The position numbers and the translations under genes were made by a program. The notes below the pieces were generated by a model. That model made no database searches. It had not been told where the DNA came from and saw nothing but the letters and a program-made list of their open reading frames with translations. Of a stretch of 64,000 bases of DNA, positions 1 through 8,173 are shown in pieces. Where the stretch lies: the NCBI GenBank assembly GCA_036675475.1, contig JAKFEY010000042.1, positions 9,688 through 73,687 of the forward strand. Reading direction: 5' to 3'. The first letter of the stretch is position 1. Every line of letters begins with the position of its first letter. The DNA is from JALYRV01 sp036675475 (lineage in GTDB: Bacteria > Acidobacteriota > Vicinamibacteria > Vicinamibacterales > SCN-69-37).

Positions 1-296
1 GCGGCCAGATGCCGCTGCACCGCCGCATGCCGAAGCGCGGGTTCCACAACCCGTTCGGCGTGGACTACGAGATCGTCAACCTCGACACGATTGCCGAGGT
101 GTTCGACGCCGGCTCGGAAGTGACGCCGGAGCTGCTCGAGGCGCGCGGCCTCATCAGCGGCGGCGCGCGCACGAAGGTCAAGGTGCTGGCGCGCGGCGAC
201 ATCAGCAAGAAGCTGACGGTGCGCGCGCACAAGTTCAGCGGCACCGCCCAGGAGAAGATCACGGCGGCGGGCGGCACCGCCGAGGTGCTGGCGTAA
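1..296 (+). CDS. rplO: 50S ribosomal protein L15, C-terminal part
   Basis: This is the 3' end of a reading frame that enters from the left edge (codon phase begins at base 3). The visible residues GQMPLHRRMPKRGF are the conserved L15 block; the rest is the C-terminal globular domain ending TAEVLA. L15 is a late-assembling large-subunit protein that contacts 23S rRNA domains. It lies 4 bases upstream of secY, the usual spc-operon order. About 98 residues are visible, so roughly the N-terminal third is missing. Confidence 0.95.
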   Translation, partial: GQMPLHRRMPKRGFHNPFGVDYEIVNLDTIAEVFDAGSEVTPELLEARGLISGGARTKVKVLARGDISKKLTVRAHKFSGTAQEKITAAGGTAEVLA

Positions 297-300
297 GCGC

Positions 301-1698
301 ATGGAAAACGCGATCAAGAACCTGTTCGCAGTCCCGGAGCTGAGGAAGCGGATCCTCTTCACCTTCGGGCTGCTCGGGGTTTACCGGATCGGCAGCGCGA
401 TACCGACGCCCGGAATCAATACGGCGGCCCTTGCGCAGCTCGCGGAAGGCGCGCGCAACACGATGTTCGGCCTCTACGACATGTTCTCGGGGAACAACCT
501 GTCGCAGATGACGATCTTCGCGCTGGGCGTGATGCCGTACATCAGTGCGTCGATCATCCTGCAGCTGCTGACGGTGGTCTGGCCGTACCTCGAGCGTCTC
601 TCGAAGGAAGGCGAGCTGGGCCGCCGCAAGATCACGCAGTACACGCGCTACGGCACCGTGCTGCTGAGCGTGGTGCAGGCCTTCGGCATCGCCATCTGGC
701 TCGAGAAGAGCACGATGATGACCGGCGGCACGCAGCTGGTGTACGACCCGGGCTGGGGCTTCCGGCTGATGACGGTGCTGACGCTGACGGCCGGCTCGAT
801 GCTGGTCATGTGGCTCGGCGAGCAGATCACCGAGCGCGGCATCGGCAACGGCATGTCGCTGCTGATTTTCGCCGGTATCATCGTCAACCTGCCGCGCGCG
901 GTCATCGTGACCCTCGGCCAGCTGCAGACCGGGCAGATCGGCCCGATCGTGCTGGTGCTGCTGCTGGTGCTGATGGCGCTGGTCATCGCCGCGATTGTCT
1001 TCGTCGAGCGCGCCCACCGGCGCGTGACGGTGCAGTACGCCAAGCGCCTGGTCGGCCGCCGCATGTATGGCGGGTCGAGCACGCACATTCCGCTGAAGGT
1101 GAACACGGGCGGCGTCATGCCGGTCATCTTCGCCTCGTCGATTCTCGCGTTTCCCGCGACCATCGGCCAGATGTGGGTGGCGCAGGGCGATACGGGTCTC
1201 ATGCGGCAGATCCTCGATCAGCTGCAGATGGGCTATCCGCTCTACGTGCTGCTGTACGTGACGATGATCATCTTCTTCGCGTACTTCTACACGGCGATCA
1301 TCTTCAATCCGGATGACGTCGCGGAGAACATGCGGAAGTACGGCGGGTTCGTGCCGGGCATCCGGCCGGGCAAGCGCACGGCCGAGCACATCGACACGAT
1401 TCTCGCGCGCATCACGCTGGTGGGCGCCGTGTATCTGGCGGCGGTGGCGCTGCTGCCGGAGTTCCTGATCAACGGCTTCAAGATCAACCAGCTGCCGTGG
1501 GTGGGCGACAGCCTCGACACCGTGGTGCCGCGGTTCATCACCGACGGCATGGGCGTGCAGTTCTATTTCGGCGGCACGTCGCTGCTGATCATCGTCGGCG
1601 TGGCCATGGACACGGTGCAGCAGATCGAATCGCAGCTGATCATGCGGCACTACGACGGCTTCATGAAGAAGTCGCGCATCCGGGGCCGCCGCGGGTGA
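301..1698 (+). CDS. secY: Protein translocase subunit SecY
   Basis: SecY is the channel subunit of the SecYEG translocon in the inner membrane, through which unfolded preproteins and nascent membrane proteins pass. The 465-residue product has about ten hydrophobic segments. It opens MENAIKNLFAVPELRKRI, the usual amphipathic N-terminus, and carries the early plug-region motif GSAIPTPGIN. The ending KKSRIRGRRG is a typical basic SecY tail. It follows rplO and precedes adk, as in most spc operons. The length is slightly above the E. coli protein (443 residues), with no sign of truncation. Confidence 0.98.
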   Translation: MENAIKNLFAVPELRKRILFTFGLLGVYRIGSAIPTPGINTAALAQLAEGARNTMFGLYDMFSGNNLSQMTIFALGVMPYISASIILQLLTVVWPYLERLSKEGELGRRKITQYTRYGTVLLSVVQAFGIAIWLEKSTMMTGGTQLVYDPGWGFRLMTVLTLTAGSMLVMWLGEQITERGIGNGMSLLIFAGIIVNLPRAVIVTLGQLQTGQIGPIVLVLLLVLMALVIAAIVFVERAHRRVTVQYAKRLVGRRMYGGSSTHIPLKVNTGGVMPVIFASSILAFPATIGQMWVAQGDTGLMRQILDQLQMGYPLYVLLYVTMIIFFAYFYTAIIFNPDDVAENMRKYGGFVPGIRPGKRTAEHIDTILARITLVGAVYLAAVALLPEFLINGFKINQLPWVGDSLDTVVPRFITDGMGVQFYFGGTSLLIIVGVAMDTVQQIESQLIMRHYDGFMKKSRIRGRRG

Positions 1699-1736
1699 CC
1701 GCGATGCCGGGGACGCGACTGCCCGGGGATCCGGTC

Positions 1737-2378
1737 ATGGCGCTCAACCTCGTCATGCTCGGGCCGCCCGGGGCGGGCAAGGGCACGCAGGCCGAGCGCT
1801 TCGCGCTCACGCACGGCGTGCCGAAGATCTCGACGGGCGACATCCTGCGCGAGGCCGTCGCAGCGCAGACGGCGATGGGCGTGGCCGCGAAGAAGGTCAT
1901 GGACGCGGGCCGGCTGGTCGGCGACGAGATCATGATCGGGATCGTCAGCGAGCGGCTGCGCCGCGCGGATGCGAAGGCGGGGTTCGTGCTCGACGGCTTC
2001 CCGCGCACGGTGCCGCAGGCCGCGGCGCTCGACGGGATGCTGGGCAGCCAGCCGCTCGTGGTGGTCGACATCGTGGTGCCCGAGGAAACGCTGGTGCGCC
2101 GGCTGGCCTCGCGGCGGATGTGCGGCAGCTGCGGGCACAGCGCGCTGCCCAACGAGAAGGACTGCCCGAAGTGCGGCGGCGACCTGGTGGTGCGGATCGA
2201 CGACAGCGCCGGCATTGTGCTCGAGCGGCTGCGCGTGTATGCGGAGCAGACGGCGCCGATCGTGGAGTTTTACCGCGGGCGCCCGAACTTCCGGGCGATT
2301 GACGGGACGAAGTCGCCCGAAGAGGTGCAGGCGGCGATTTGCGCAGCCGTGACGGCGGTGGCGGGAGGCGCGGCGTGA
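1737..2378 (+). CDS. adk: Adenylate kinase, zinc-type LID
   Basis: Adenylate kinase interconverts AMP + ATP and 2 ADP in the cytoplasm. The P-loop GPPGAGKG is at residues 9-16, the AMP-binding region includes STGD, and DGFPRT is conserved. The LID holds four cysteines, C129-x2-C132 and C143-x2-C146, which indicates a structural Zn2+ site as in Gram-positive and many other adenylate kinases. The ATG at 1737 fits the family N-terminus (MALNLVMLGPPG). An in-frame ATG at 1704 would add 11 residues with no homologous counterpart, so I prefer 1737; GGGGA lies about 7 bases before it. The 213 residues match the long form. The stop overlaps the start of map. Confidence 0.96.
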   Translation: MALNLVMLGPPGAGKGTQAERFALTHGVPKISTGDILREAVAAQTAMGVAAKKVMDAGRLVGDEIMIGIVSERLRRADAKAGFVLDGFPRTVPQAAALDGMLGSQPLVVVDIVVPEETLVRRLASRRMCGSCGHSALPNEKDCPKCGGDLVVRIDDSAGIVLERLRVYAEQTAPIVEFYRGRPNFRAIDGTKSPEEVQAAICAAVTAVAGGAA

Positions 2379-3154
2379 TCGTGTATCGCACGCGCGCCGA
2401 AATCGAGCGCATGCGCGCCGCCAACCAGCTGGTCGCGTCGATCCTGGCGGCGCTCGAGGCGGCCGTCGCGCCGGGCGTGAGCACGGCGGATCTGGACGCG
2501 CTGGCGGAGCGGCTGACGCGTGAAGGCGGCGCGGTGCCGGCCTTCAAGGGCTATCGCGGCTATCCGTCGACGCTGTGCGCGTCGGTGAACGAGCAGGTGG
2601 TGCACGGCATTCCGTCGCCGACGCCGCTGGCCGACGGCGACATCGTGTCGCTCGACATCGGCGTGAAGCTCGACGGCTACTTCGGCGACTCGGCGGTGAC
2701 CGTGCCGGTGGGCAAGGTCGACGACCGGACGTCGCAGCTGCTGGCCGTGACGCGCGAGTCGCTCGAGAAGGCGATCGCGGAAGTGCGCGTCGGCAAGCGC
2801 CTGTCGGACATCGGGCATGCGGTGCAGGCCCACGTCGAGGCGCATGGATTTTCGGTGGTGCGCGAGTTCGTCGGGCACGGCATCGGCGAAGAGTTGCACG
2901 AGGACCCGCAGGTGCCCAACTACGGGCAGCCGGGCCGCGGCGCGAAGCTGGCCGAAGGCATGGTGCTGGCGATCGAGCCGATGGTGGCGATGGGCCGGCC
3001 GGACGTGCGGATTCTGCCGGACGGCTGGACCGCGGTGACGCGCGACGGCAGCCTGGCGGCGCACTTCGAGCACACGGTGGCCGTGACGGCCGACGGGCCG
3101 CTCGTGCTGACGCGCCGGCCGGCCGGCACGGCCGCGCAGAAGCGGGCCAGCTGA
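2375..3154 (+). CDS. map: Methionine aminopeptidase, type I
   Basis: The enzyme removes the initiator methionine from nascent proteins. The product has 259 residues if it begins at the GTG at 2375, which overlaps the adk stop in a GTGA arrangement, a sign of translational coupling. The pita-bread metal ligands are all present: D94 (SLDIG), D105 (FGDS), H168 (GHGIG), E201 (AIEPM) and E232 (HFEHT). The substrate histidine H77 is in VVHGIPS. There is no N-terminal zinc-finger extension, so it is type Ia. Placement between adk and infA is the standard order in this operon. Confidence 0.97.
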   Translation: MIVYRTRAEIERMRAANQLVASILAALEAAVAPGVSTADLDALAERLTREGGAVPAFKGYRGYPSTLCASVNEQVVHGIPSPTPLADGDIVSLDIGVKLDGYFGDSAVTVPVGKVDDRTSQLLAVTRESLEKAIAEVRVGKRLSDIGHAVQAHVEAHGFSVVREFVGHGIGEELHEDPQVPNYGQPGRGAKLAEGMVLAIEPMVAMGRPDVRILPDGWTAVTRDGSLAAHFEHTVAVTADGPLVLTRRPAGTAAQKRAS

Positions 3155-3167
3155 CGCCGCGCGGGGC

Positions 3168-3368
3168 ATGGCTGAGGTCATCGGCACCGTGCGCGAGCAG
3201 CTGCCCTCGGCGCTGTATCGCGTCGAGCTCGAGGACGGCAGGATGGTGACGGCGCATCCGGGAACGGGCGCGCGCAGGAATTTCATCCGGCTGCTGATTG
3301 GCGACCGGGTCGTCGTGACCCTGATGCCAGGGGATCCGACAAGGGCGCGCGTGGTGCGAAAAGCGTGA
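3168..3368 (+). CDS. infA: Translation initiation factor IF-1
   Basis: IF-1 is an OB-fold factor that binds the 30S A site and assists IF-2 and IF-3 at initiation. The 66 residues show the conserved core: GTVREQLPSALYRVELEDG, then a basic NFIRLLIGDRVVV segment corresponding to MNYIRILPGDKVTVE of typical IF-1. It is about six residues shorter than the 72-residue norm, and the block before NFIR is GTGARR rather than the usual GKMR. The position directly upstream of rpmJ and rpsM supports the assignment strongly. Confidence 0.93.
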   Translation: MAEVIGTVREQLPSALYRVELEDGRMVTAHPGTGARRNFIRLLIGDRVVVTLMPGDPTRARVVRKA

Positions 3369-3384
3369 CGCGCGCGGCGAAGTT

Positions 3385-3416
3385 GGTGATCTGGTGAACT
3401 GGTGAGTTGGTGAACT
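3385..3416 (+). repeat. Tandem 8-nt word array (GGTGAACT-like)
   Basis: Four successive 8-base units read GGTGATCT, GGTGAACT, GGTGAGTT and GGTGAACT, ending one base before the rpmJ start codon. The array fills most of the gap between infA and rpmJ, and the GGTGA cores may serve as weak ribosome-binding sequence. It belongs with the other short-word arrays of this window. Confidence 0.75.
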
Positions 3417-3417
3417 T

Positions 3418-3531
3418 ATGAAGGTCAGAGCGTCCGTCAAGAGAATTTGCGACAAGTGCAAGGTCGTCCGCCGCCGCGGCGTGGTCCGCGTGATCTGCAC
3501 CAATCAGAAGCACAAGCAGCGGCAGGGATAG
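3418..3531 (+). CDS. rpmJ: 50S ribosomal protein L36
   Basis: This 37-residue protein begins [19 protein letters not shown] and ends KHKQRQG. L36 is a small large-subunit protein that binds 23S rRNA. The zinc ligands C11, C14, C27 and H32 are all present, so it is the zinc-binding (C+) form. The ATG at 3418 directly follows the 8-nt word array, and the stop is 10 bases before rpsM. Order infA-rpmJ-rpsM is canonical. Confidence 0.96.
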   Translation: MKVRASVKRICDKCKVVRRRGVVRVICTNQKHKQRQG

Positions 3532-3541
3532 AGGTTAACGA

Positions 3542-3919
3542 ATGGCACGCATCGCAGGCGTCGATCTTCCGCGCACCAAGCGCATCGAGATTGGCCTTAC
3601 TTACATCTTCGGCATCGGCCGGAAGCGTTCGGGCGACATCCTCACCGAGGCGGGCGTGAGCCCGGACATCCGCGTGAAGGATCTGTCGGAAGACGACGTC
3701 CGGAAGATCAGCCGTGTGCTCGAAGAGCAGGGCCGGGTGGAAGGCGACCTCCGCAAGGAGATTTCGCTCAACATCAAGCGCCTGATGGAGATCGGCAGCT
3801 ATCGCGGGCTGCGGCACCGCAAGGGCCTGCCGGTCCGGGGCCAGCGGTCGAAGACCAACGCGCGCACCCGGAAAGGGCCGCGCAAGGGCGCGGTCGCCGG
3901 CAAGAAGAAGACGGTCTGA
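3542..3919 (+). CDS. rpsM: 30S ribosomal protein S13
   Basis: S13 sits in the 30S head and contacts 16S rRNA, the P-site tRNA and L5 across the subunit bridge. The 125 residues start [21 protein letters not shown], contain the helix-two-turn-helix region, and finish with the basic tail including [19 protein letters not shown] and GPRK, which reaches toward tRNA. The length is normal. It lies 10 bases after rpmJ and 12 before rpsK. Confidence 0.98.
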   Translation: MARIAGVDLPRTKRIEIGLTYIFGIGRKRSGDILTEAGVSPDIRVKDLSEDDVRKISRVLEEQGRVEGDLRKEISLNIKRLMEIGSYRGLRHRKGLPVRGQRSKTNARTRKGPRKGAVAGKKKTV

Positions 3920-3931
3920 GGATTTTGATTC

Positions 3932-4387
3932 ATGGCTAAACAGGAACCGGTCGACGGCGCTACGCCCGACACAGGCGGCAAGAAGGCGGCAGGCAGGCCT
4001 GCCAAGAAGAAGGCGTTCAAGAAGCGCGGCGAAAAGCGCGTCGTGCATCACGGCTACGCCCACATTCAGGCGTCGTTCAACAACACGATCGTGACGATCA
4101 CCGACGCCGAGGGGCACGTGATCGCGTGGTCGAGCGCCGGCGCGATCGGGTTCAAGGGATCGCGCAAGGGCACGCCGTTCGCCGCGACGCAGGCCGCGCT
4201 CAACGCGGGCAACGCCGCGAAGACGTACGGGCTGCGCTCGCTCGAGGTGAAGGTGAAGGGGCCGGGCGCCGGCCGCGAGTCGGCGATCCGCGCGCTGCAG
4301 ACGGTCGGCATCGACGTCAAGTCGATCCGTGACGTCACGCCGATTCCGCACAACGGCTGCCGGCCGCCCAAGCGGCGTCGCGTCTAG
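3932..4387 (+). CDS. rpsK: 30S ribosomal protein S11
   Basis: S11 forms part of the 30S platform, binding 16S rRNA near the E site together with S18 and S7. The conserved core runs from about residue 38: [18 protein letters not shown], then [24 protein letters not shown] sequence, and the C-terminal [18 protein letters not shown]. The N-terminus is about 20 residues longer than typical S11, with a lysine/alanine-rich stretch (residues 1-35). Total length is 151 residues against a usual 129 or so. It lies between rpsM and rpsD. Confidence 0.97.
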   Translation: MAKQEPVDGATPDTGGKKAAGRPAKKKAFKKRGEKRVVHHGYAHIQASFNNTIVTITDAEGHVIAWSSAGAIGFKGSRKGTPFAATQAALNAGNAAKTYGLRSLEVKVKGPGAGRESAIRALQTVGIDVKSIRDVTPIPHNGCRPPKRRRV

Positions 4388-4404
4388 AGGAATAAAGAGA
4401 ACAT

Positions 4405-5034
4405 ATGGCTCGATACATTGGTCCCGTGTGCCGGCTGTGCCGGCGAGAGGGCATGAAGCTTTTCCTCAAGGGAGAGCGCTGCTACACCGAGAAGTGCGCG
4501 ATCGAGAAGCGCAACCTGCCGCCCGGCCAGCACGGCCGCGCGCGCAAGGCGAAGATGGTGGGCTACGGCGTCCAGCTGCGCGAGAAGCAGAAGGTCAAGC
4601 GCATCTACGGCGTGCTCGAGAACCAGTTCCGCCGGTACTTCGAGACGGCCGAGCGCACGCGCGGCATCACGGGCGAGACGCTGCTGCAGCTGCTCGAGCG
4701 GCGCCTCGACAACGTGATCTACCGCGCCGGCTTCTCGACCTCGCGCGCGCAGGCGCGCCAGCTCGTGCGCCACGGCCACTTCCTGGTCAACGGCCGCAAG
4801 GTCGACGTGCCGTCGTACTCGGTGCGCCAGGGCGACGTGGTGTCGGTGCGCCAGTCGAGCCTCGAGAACGCCGCCATCGCGCACGCGATGGAGGAAGTGA
4901 AGGGCCGCGGCGTGCCCGAGTGGATCGCGATCGACAGCACGAAGCTGGCGGGCACGATCGCGTCGCTGCCCACGCGCGAGCAGATCAACCTGCCCGTGCA
5001 GGAGCAGCTCATCGTGGAGTTGTACAGCAAGTAA
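4405..5034 (+). CDS. rpsD: 30S ribosomal protein S4, zinc form
   Basis: S4 is a primary 16S rRNA-binding protein that nucleates 30S assembly, and in many bacteria it represses its own operon. The 209 residues carry an N-terminal cysteine set C9-x2-C12 and C26-x4-C31, marking the zinc-binding C+ version, then a canonical S4 RNA-binding domain ([24 protein letters not shown]). The ATG at 4405 is preceded by AGAGGAATAAAGAGA. The gene is followed by a hairpin at 5033-5058 and rpoA. Confidence 0.98.
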   Translation: MARYIGPVCRLCRREGMKLFLKGERCYTEKCAIEKRNLPPGQHGRARKAKMVGYGVQLREKQKVKRIYGVLENQFRRYFETAERTRGITGETLLQLLERRLDNVIYRAGFSTSRAQARQLVRHGHFLVNGRKVDVPSYSVRQGDVVSVRQSSLENAAIAHAMEEVKGRGVPEWIAIDSTKLAGTIASLPTREQINLPVQEQLIVELYSK

Positions 5035-5058
5035 TTCAGAATTCGCGAGTTCTGAATT
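5033..5058 (+). repeat. AATTCAG inverted repeat between rpsD and rpoA
   Basis: AATTCAGAA at 5033-5041 pairs perfectly with TTCTGAATT at 5050-5058; the loop TTCGCGAG can add two or three more pairs. A further AATTCAG-like unit follows immediately. The hairpin includes the rpsD stop codon. There is no T-run, so it is not a standard terminator; it may be an RNA-processing site or a remnant of an AATTCAG 7-mer word array. Confidence 0.6.
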
Positions 5059-5157
5059 CAGAATTTCAGTCAACGCCGCCGCGTCAGCGTGGGCCGCGGA
5101 TCTGGTCCGGTTCCGCGGCCAGTAGCTGCCGGCGGCATAGCGAGAGGACAGACAGTC

Positions 5158-6135
5158 ATGATGATGTGGAAAGGCTTCCAGCGCCCGAAGCGCCTGGACT
5201 TCGAACGTGAGACCCTGACCGACCGCTTTGGCCGGTTCTACGCGCAGCCCTTCGAGCGCGGCTTCGGCACGACGATGGGCAACGCGCTGCGGCGCGTGCT
5301 GCTCTCCTCGATCGAGGGCGCCGCGGTGACGGCCGTCAAGATCGACGGCGTGCTGCACGAGTTCTCGCCCATCCCGGGCGTGGTCGAGGATGCGACCGAC
5401 ATCATCCTGAACCTGAAGCAGATTCCGCTGAAGATTCACACGGATCAGATCAAGACGCTGCACCTGAAGGTGTCGAAGGCCGGCGAAGTGCGCGCCAGCG
5501 ACATCCAGGGCGACGCCGACGTGGAAATCCTCGAGCCCGACGCGCACATCGCGACCGTCTCGGGCAGCGGATCGCTCACCATGGAGCTGCGCGTCAAGCG
5601 CGGCCGCGGCTACGTCTCGGCCGACAAGAACTTCGACGAGGACCTGGGCATCGGCTGGATTCCGGTCGACTCGGTGCACTCGCCGGTCAAGAAGGTCCAC
5701 TATCTCGTGGAGTCGGCGCGCGTCGGCCAGAACACCGACTTCGACAAGCTGACGCTGGAAGTGTGGACCAATGGTGCGGTGTCGGCGCGCGACGCGGTGT
5801 CGTACGCCGCCAAGCTGCTGCGCGACCACACGTCCATGTTCATCAACCTCGAGGACATCGGCGAGTCGTCGCTCGAGGCGTCGGGCGAGAGCGGCGGCGC
5901 GGCGTCGAACGAGAATCTCGACAAGAGCGTCGAGGAGCTCGAGCTGTCGGTGCGGTCGTACAACTGCCTGAAGAACGCGAACATCCGCACCATTCGCGAG
6001 CTCGTGCAGAAGACCGAGGGCGAGATGCTGAAGACGAAGAACTTCGGCCGCAAGTCGCTCACCGAGATCAAGGAAATCCTCACGGGCATGGGGCTCAGCC
6101 TCGGCATGCGCGTGGATCAGCCCGTCACAGAGTAG
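5158..6135 (+). CDS. rpoA: RNA polymerase alpha subunit
   Basis: The alpha subunit dimerises to scaffold RNA polymerase assembly and its C-terminal domain contacts UP elements and activators. The 325-residue product begins [19 protein letters not shown] at 5158; GAGAGGA precedes it by about 9 bases. A further in-frame start upstream at 5089 has no homology. The N-terminal domain holds [19 protein letters not shown]; a flexible linker rich in glycine and serine lies near residues 240-255; the C-terminal domain includes [16 protein letters not shown] and [14 protein letters not shown]. It is followed 5 bases later by rplQ. Confidence 0.98.
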   Translation: MMMWKGFQRPKRLDFERETLTDRFGRFYAQPFERGFGTTMGNALRRVLLSSIEGAAVTAVKIDGVLHEFSPIPGVVEDATDIILNLKQIPLKIHTDQIKTLHLKVSKAGEVRASDIQGDADVEILEPDAHIATVSGSGSLTMELRVKRGRGYVSADKNFDEDLGIGWIPVDSVHSPVKKVHYLVESARVGQNTDFDKLTLEVWTNGAVSARDAVSYAAKLLRDHTSMFINLEDIGESSLEASGESGGAASNENLDKSVEELELSVRSYNCLKNANIRTIRELVQKTEGEMLKTKNFGRKSLTEIKEILTGMGLSLGMRVDQPVTE

Positions 6136-6140
6136 GTTGT

Positions 6141-6740
6141 ATGCGTCATCGAGTTGCACACCGGAAACTGGGCCGCGTCACGGAGCATCGCATCGCGATG
6201 CTCCGCAACCAGGCCAGCGCGCTCATCCTCCACGAGCGGATTGAGACGACCGTGCCGAAAGCCAAGGAGCTCAAGCCGTTCGTCGAGCGCATCATCACCA
6301 TCGCCAAGCGCAGCCTGGCCGACACGTCGGACCCGGTGCGCGGCGTCAACGCCCGGCGGCTCGTCGCGCGTGACATCGCCGACAAGGCGGTCGTCACGAA
6401 GCTGTTCGACGAAATCGCTCCCCGGTTCGTCGAGCGGCCGGGCGGCTACACACGGCTGCTGCGCCTCGGCCACCGCCGCGGCGACAGCGCCGACGTGGCG
6501 CTGATCGAGCTCGTGGGCAGCGAGTACGACCCGAACGCCGAGCCGAAGTCGAAGAAGGGCAAGCCGAAGAAGGCGGCCGGCGACGAGGACGGCGAGACGA
6601 AGGCGGGCGGCAAGAAGGCCGGCGTCGGCGGACGCCTGCGCGCCGCGGCCGAACGGCTGCGCGGCGGCAAGGGCGAGAAGGCCGACACCGAGTCGAAGGC
6701 CGGACGCCGCACAGGCCCGACCAAGCGAGGGACCTCGTAA
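6141..6740 (+). CDS. rplQ: 50S ribosomal protein L17 with long basic C-terminal extension
   Basis: L17 binds 23S rRNA near the exit tunnel region. Residues 1 to about 125 are a normal L17 ([59 protein letters not shown]). About 75 further residues follow, low in complexity and rich in K, G, E, A and R. The total of 199 residues is far above the usual 115-130. Base composition does not change, so the extension looks native rather than a frameshift. Extended L17 tails occur in several phyla; the role here is unknown. A terminator follows. Confidence 0.95.
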   Translation: MRHRVAHRKLGRVTEHRIAMLRNQASALILHERIETTVPKAKELKPFVERIITIAKRSLADTSDPVRGVNARRLVARDIADKAVVTKLFDEIAPRFVERPGGYTRLLRLGHRRGDSADVALIELVGSEYDPNAEPKSKKGKPKKAAGDEDGETKAGGKKAGVGGRLRAAAERLRGGKGEKADTESKAGRRTGPTKRGTS

Positions 6741-6760
6741 GGAGATCCCGATCGGGTCGA

Positions 6761-6774
6761 TTTACCATTTACCA
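6761..6774 (+). repeat. Two TTTACCA 7-mers after rplQ
   Basis: TTTACCA occurs twice in a row, just after a CCCGATCGGG palindrome at 6747-6756. The reverse complement of this word (TGGTAAA) recurs between pilT and pilC at 22221-22234, so it is part of a dispersed 7-mer word family. Confidence 0.45.
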
Positions 6775-6787
6775 TCGATAGTCGAAG

Positions 6788-6824
6788 AGCCTCACGATCG
6801 CCCGCGCGGTCGTGAGGCTTTTCT
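6788..6824 (+). terminator. Rho-independent terminator of the ribosomal operon
   Basis: AGCCTCACGA at 6788-6797 pairs perfectly with TCGTGAGGCT at 6810-6819, followed by TTTTCTG. It closes the rplO-rplQ transcription unit about 50 bases after the rplQ stop. Confidence 0.88.
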
Positions 6825-6840
6825 GTTGTACCCTTCCCGC

Positions 6841-7209
6841 GTGCCGTTGCGCCGCCGCCTCTCCTACATCGCCGCCAGCGTGATTGCCGCCGCCGGCATG
6901 ATGAGCGGCCACTGGCTGGCCGGCGCCGCGCGCGCGGCCGGCGCCGAATCGTCGATGGCGCAGGGCCTCGGCATTGCCTCGTGGGCCGTGGCCGGCATCG
7001 TGGCGGCGCTGATCGATCGCACCGTACCGGCGCGTGCCGTGGCGTTTGCGTCCCTCGCCTTGCCGCTCGTCTGGTTCGGCATGCTGCTCGTCTCCGAAGA
7101 AAACAGCCTGTGGCTCCTCGGCCTCGCGGTGATGGCCGTGTTCGCGCTCATCGCCGGCCTGTCGGCGGCCGCCACCAAACTCGTGTTCCGCCTGGCGGGA
7201 CGCCCCTGA
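6841..7209 (+). CDS. Small four-segment membrane protein, unknown function
   Basis: I do not recognise the family. From the GTG at 6841 the product has 122 residues with four hydrophobic stretches (roughly residues 7-27, 45-62, 70-90 and 95-115) and few charged residues, so it is probably an integral inner-membrane protein. A TTG at 6826 is possible but lies in the terminator, so GTG is preferred. The stop is 7 bases before the dehydratase gene at 7217, which suggests co-transcription. No conserved motif is visible. Confidence 0.6.
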   Translation: MPLRRRLSYIAASVIAAAGMMSGHWLAGAARAAGAESSMAQGLGIASWAVAGIVAALIDRTVPARAVAFASLALPLVWFGMLLVSEENSLWLLGLAVMAVFALIAGLSAAATKLVFRLAGRP

Positions 7210-7216
7210 TCCTCTG

Positions 7217-8173
7217 ATGCTCACCACCGATGATTTCCTCACGGCACGCGCCCGCATGGGCGGGCACGTGCACCGCACGCCGATGCTCACCTCGCGCACG
7301 CTCAGCGAGCGCAGCGGCTATGACGTCCGCCTGAAGGCGGAGCTGTTTCAGCGCACCGGGTCGTACAAGATCCGCGGCCCGCTCAACAAGTTCGCGCTGC
7401 TCTCGGACGAGGAGAAGGCGCGGGGCGTCATCTGTTCGTCGGCCGGCAATCACGCGCAGGGCGTGGCGCTCGCCGCCCGCATCCACGGCATCAAGGCCGT
7501 CGTCTGCATGGCCGAGAACGCGACGCCGTCGAAGATTGACGCCACGCGCGCCTACGGGGCGGATGTCGTGCTGCACGGCACGATCTGGGACGAGGCCAAC
7601 GAGATGGCGAAGCAGCTCGTGGCCGAGCAGGGCTACACCTACGTCCATCCGTTCGACGACATCCAGCTGATTCAGGGCCAGGGCACGGTCGGCCTCGAGA
7701 TGCATCAGGACTGGCCGGAGATCGACGTGGCGGTGGTGCCGATTGGCGGCGGCGGCCTCATTTCCGGCGTCGCGCTCGCGCTCAAGAGCTACAACCCGCA
7801 GATCCGCGTGATCGGCGTCGAGTCGTCGGGCGCGCCGGCGATGAAGCGCAGCGTCGAGGCGGGCGAGCTCGTCACGCTCGATCGCGTCGACTGCATCATC
7901 GACGGCCTGCGCGTGAAGCGCGCGGGGGTGAAGAACCTCGAGATCGTGCGCCAGTACGTCGACGAGATCGTCACGCTGCCCGATGAGCAGATCTTCGACG
8001 CCGTGGTGTGGACGATGCACTACGTGAAAGTGGTGCCGGAAGGCGCGGCCGCGTCGCCCGTGGCGGCGCTGCTGCAGGGATTGATCAAGGCGCCGGCTGG
8101 CGCGAAGGTCGCGTGCGTGCTGAGCGGCGGCAACGTGAACCTCGATCAGCTGAAGGGTCTCCGTTGGAACTAG
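7217..8173 (+). CDS. ilvA: Threonine ammonia-lyase (dehydratase), short form
   Basis: This is a fold-type II PLP enzyme that deaminates threonine to 2-oxobutanoate (and usually serine to pyruvate). The PLP lysine is K51 in GSYKIRG. SSAGNHAQG forms the substrate/cofactor loop, GGGGLISG binds the PLP phosphate, and a late CVLSGGNVN closes the active site. At 318 residues it lacks the regulatory ACT-like domain of the biosynthetic enzyme, so it resembles catabolic TdcB or serine racemase-like proteins. It overlaps the start of a second paralogue by 10 bases. The exact substrate (threonine, serine or hydroxyaspartate) cannot be set from sequence alone. Confidence 0.88.
   Translation: MLTTDDFLTARARMGGHVHRTPMLTSRTLSERSGYDVRLKAELFQRTGSYKIRGPLNKFALLSDEEKARGVICSSAGNHAQGVALAARIHGIKAVVCMAENATPSKIDATRAYGADVVLHGTIWDEANEMAKQLVAEQGYTYVHPFDDIQLIQGQGTVGLEMHQDWPEIDVAVVPIGGGGLISGVALALKSYNPQIRVIGVESSGAPAMKRSVEAGELVTLDRVDCIIDGLRVKRAGVKNLEIVRQYVDEIVTLPDEQIFDAVVWTMHYVKVVPEGAAASPVAALLQGLIKAPAGAKVACVLSGGNVNLDQLKGLRWN

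Noticed and set aside
259..1650. Long open frame on the minus strand across secY
   Set aside because: It is the antisense shadow of secY in GC-rich DNA; its Arg/His/Asp-rich product has no family features. Many similar antisense frames (for example 4384-6159, 39253-41031, 47108-49270 and 57092-59521) were dropped for the same reason.
6826..6840. TTG start for the small membrane protein
   Set aside because: It lies inside the ribosomal-operon terminator; the GTG at 6841 is a better start.
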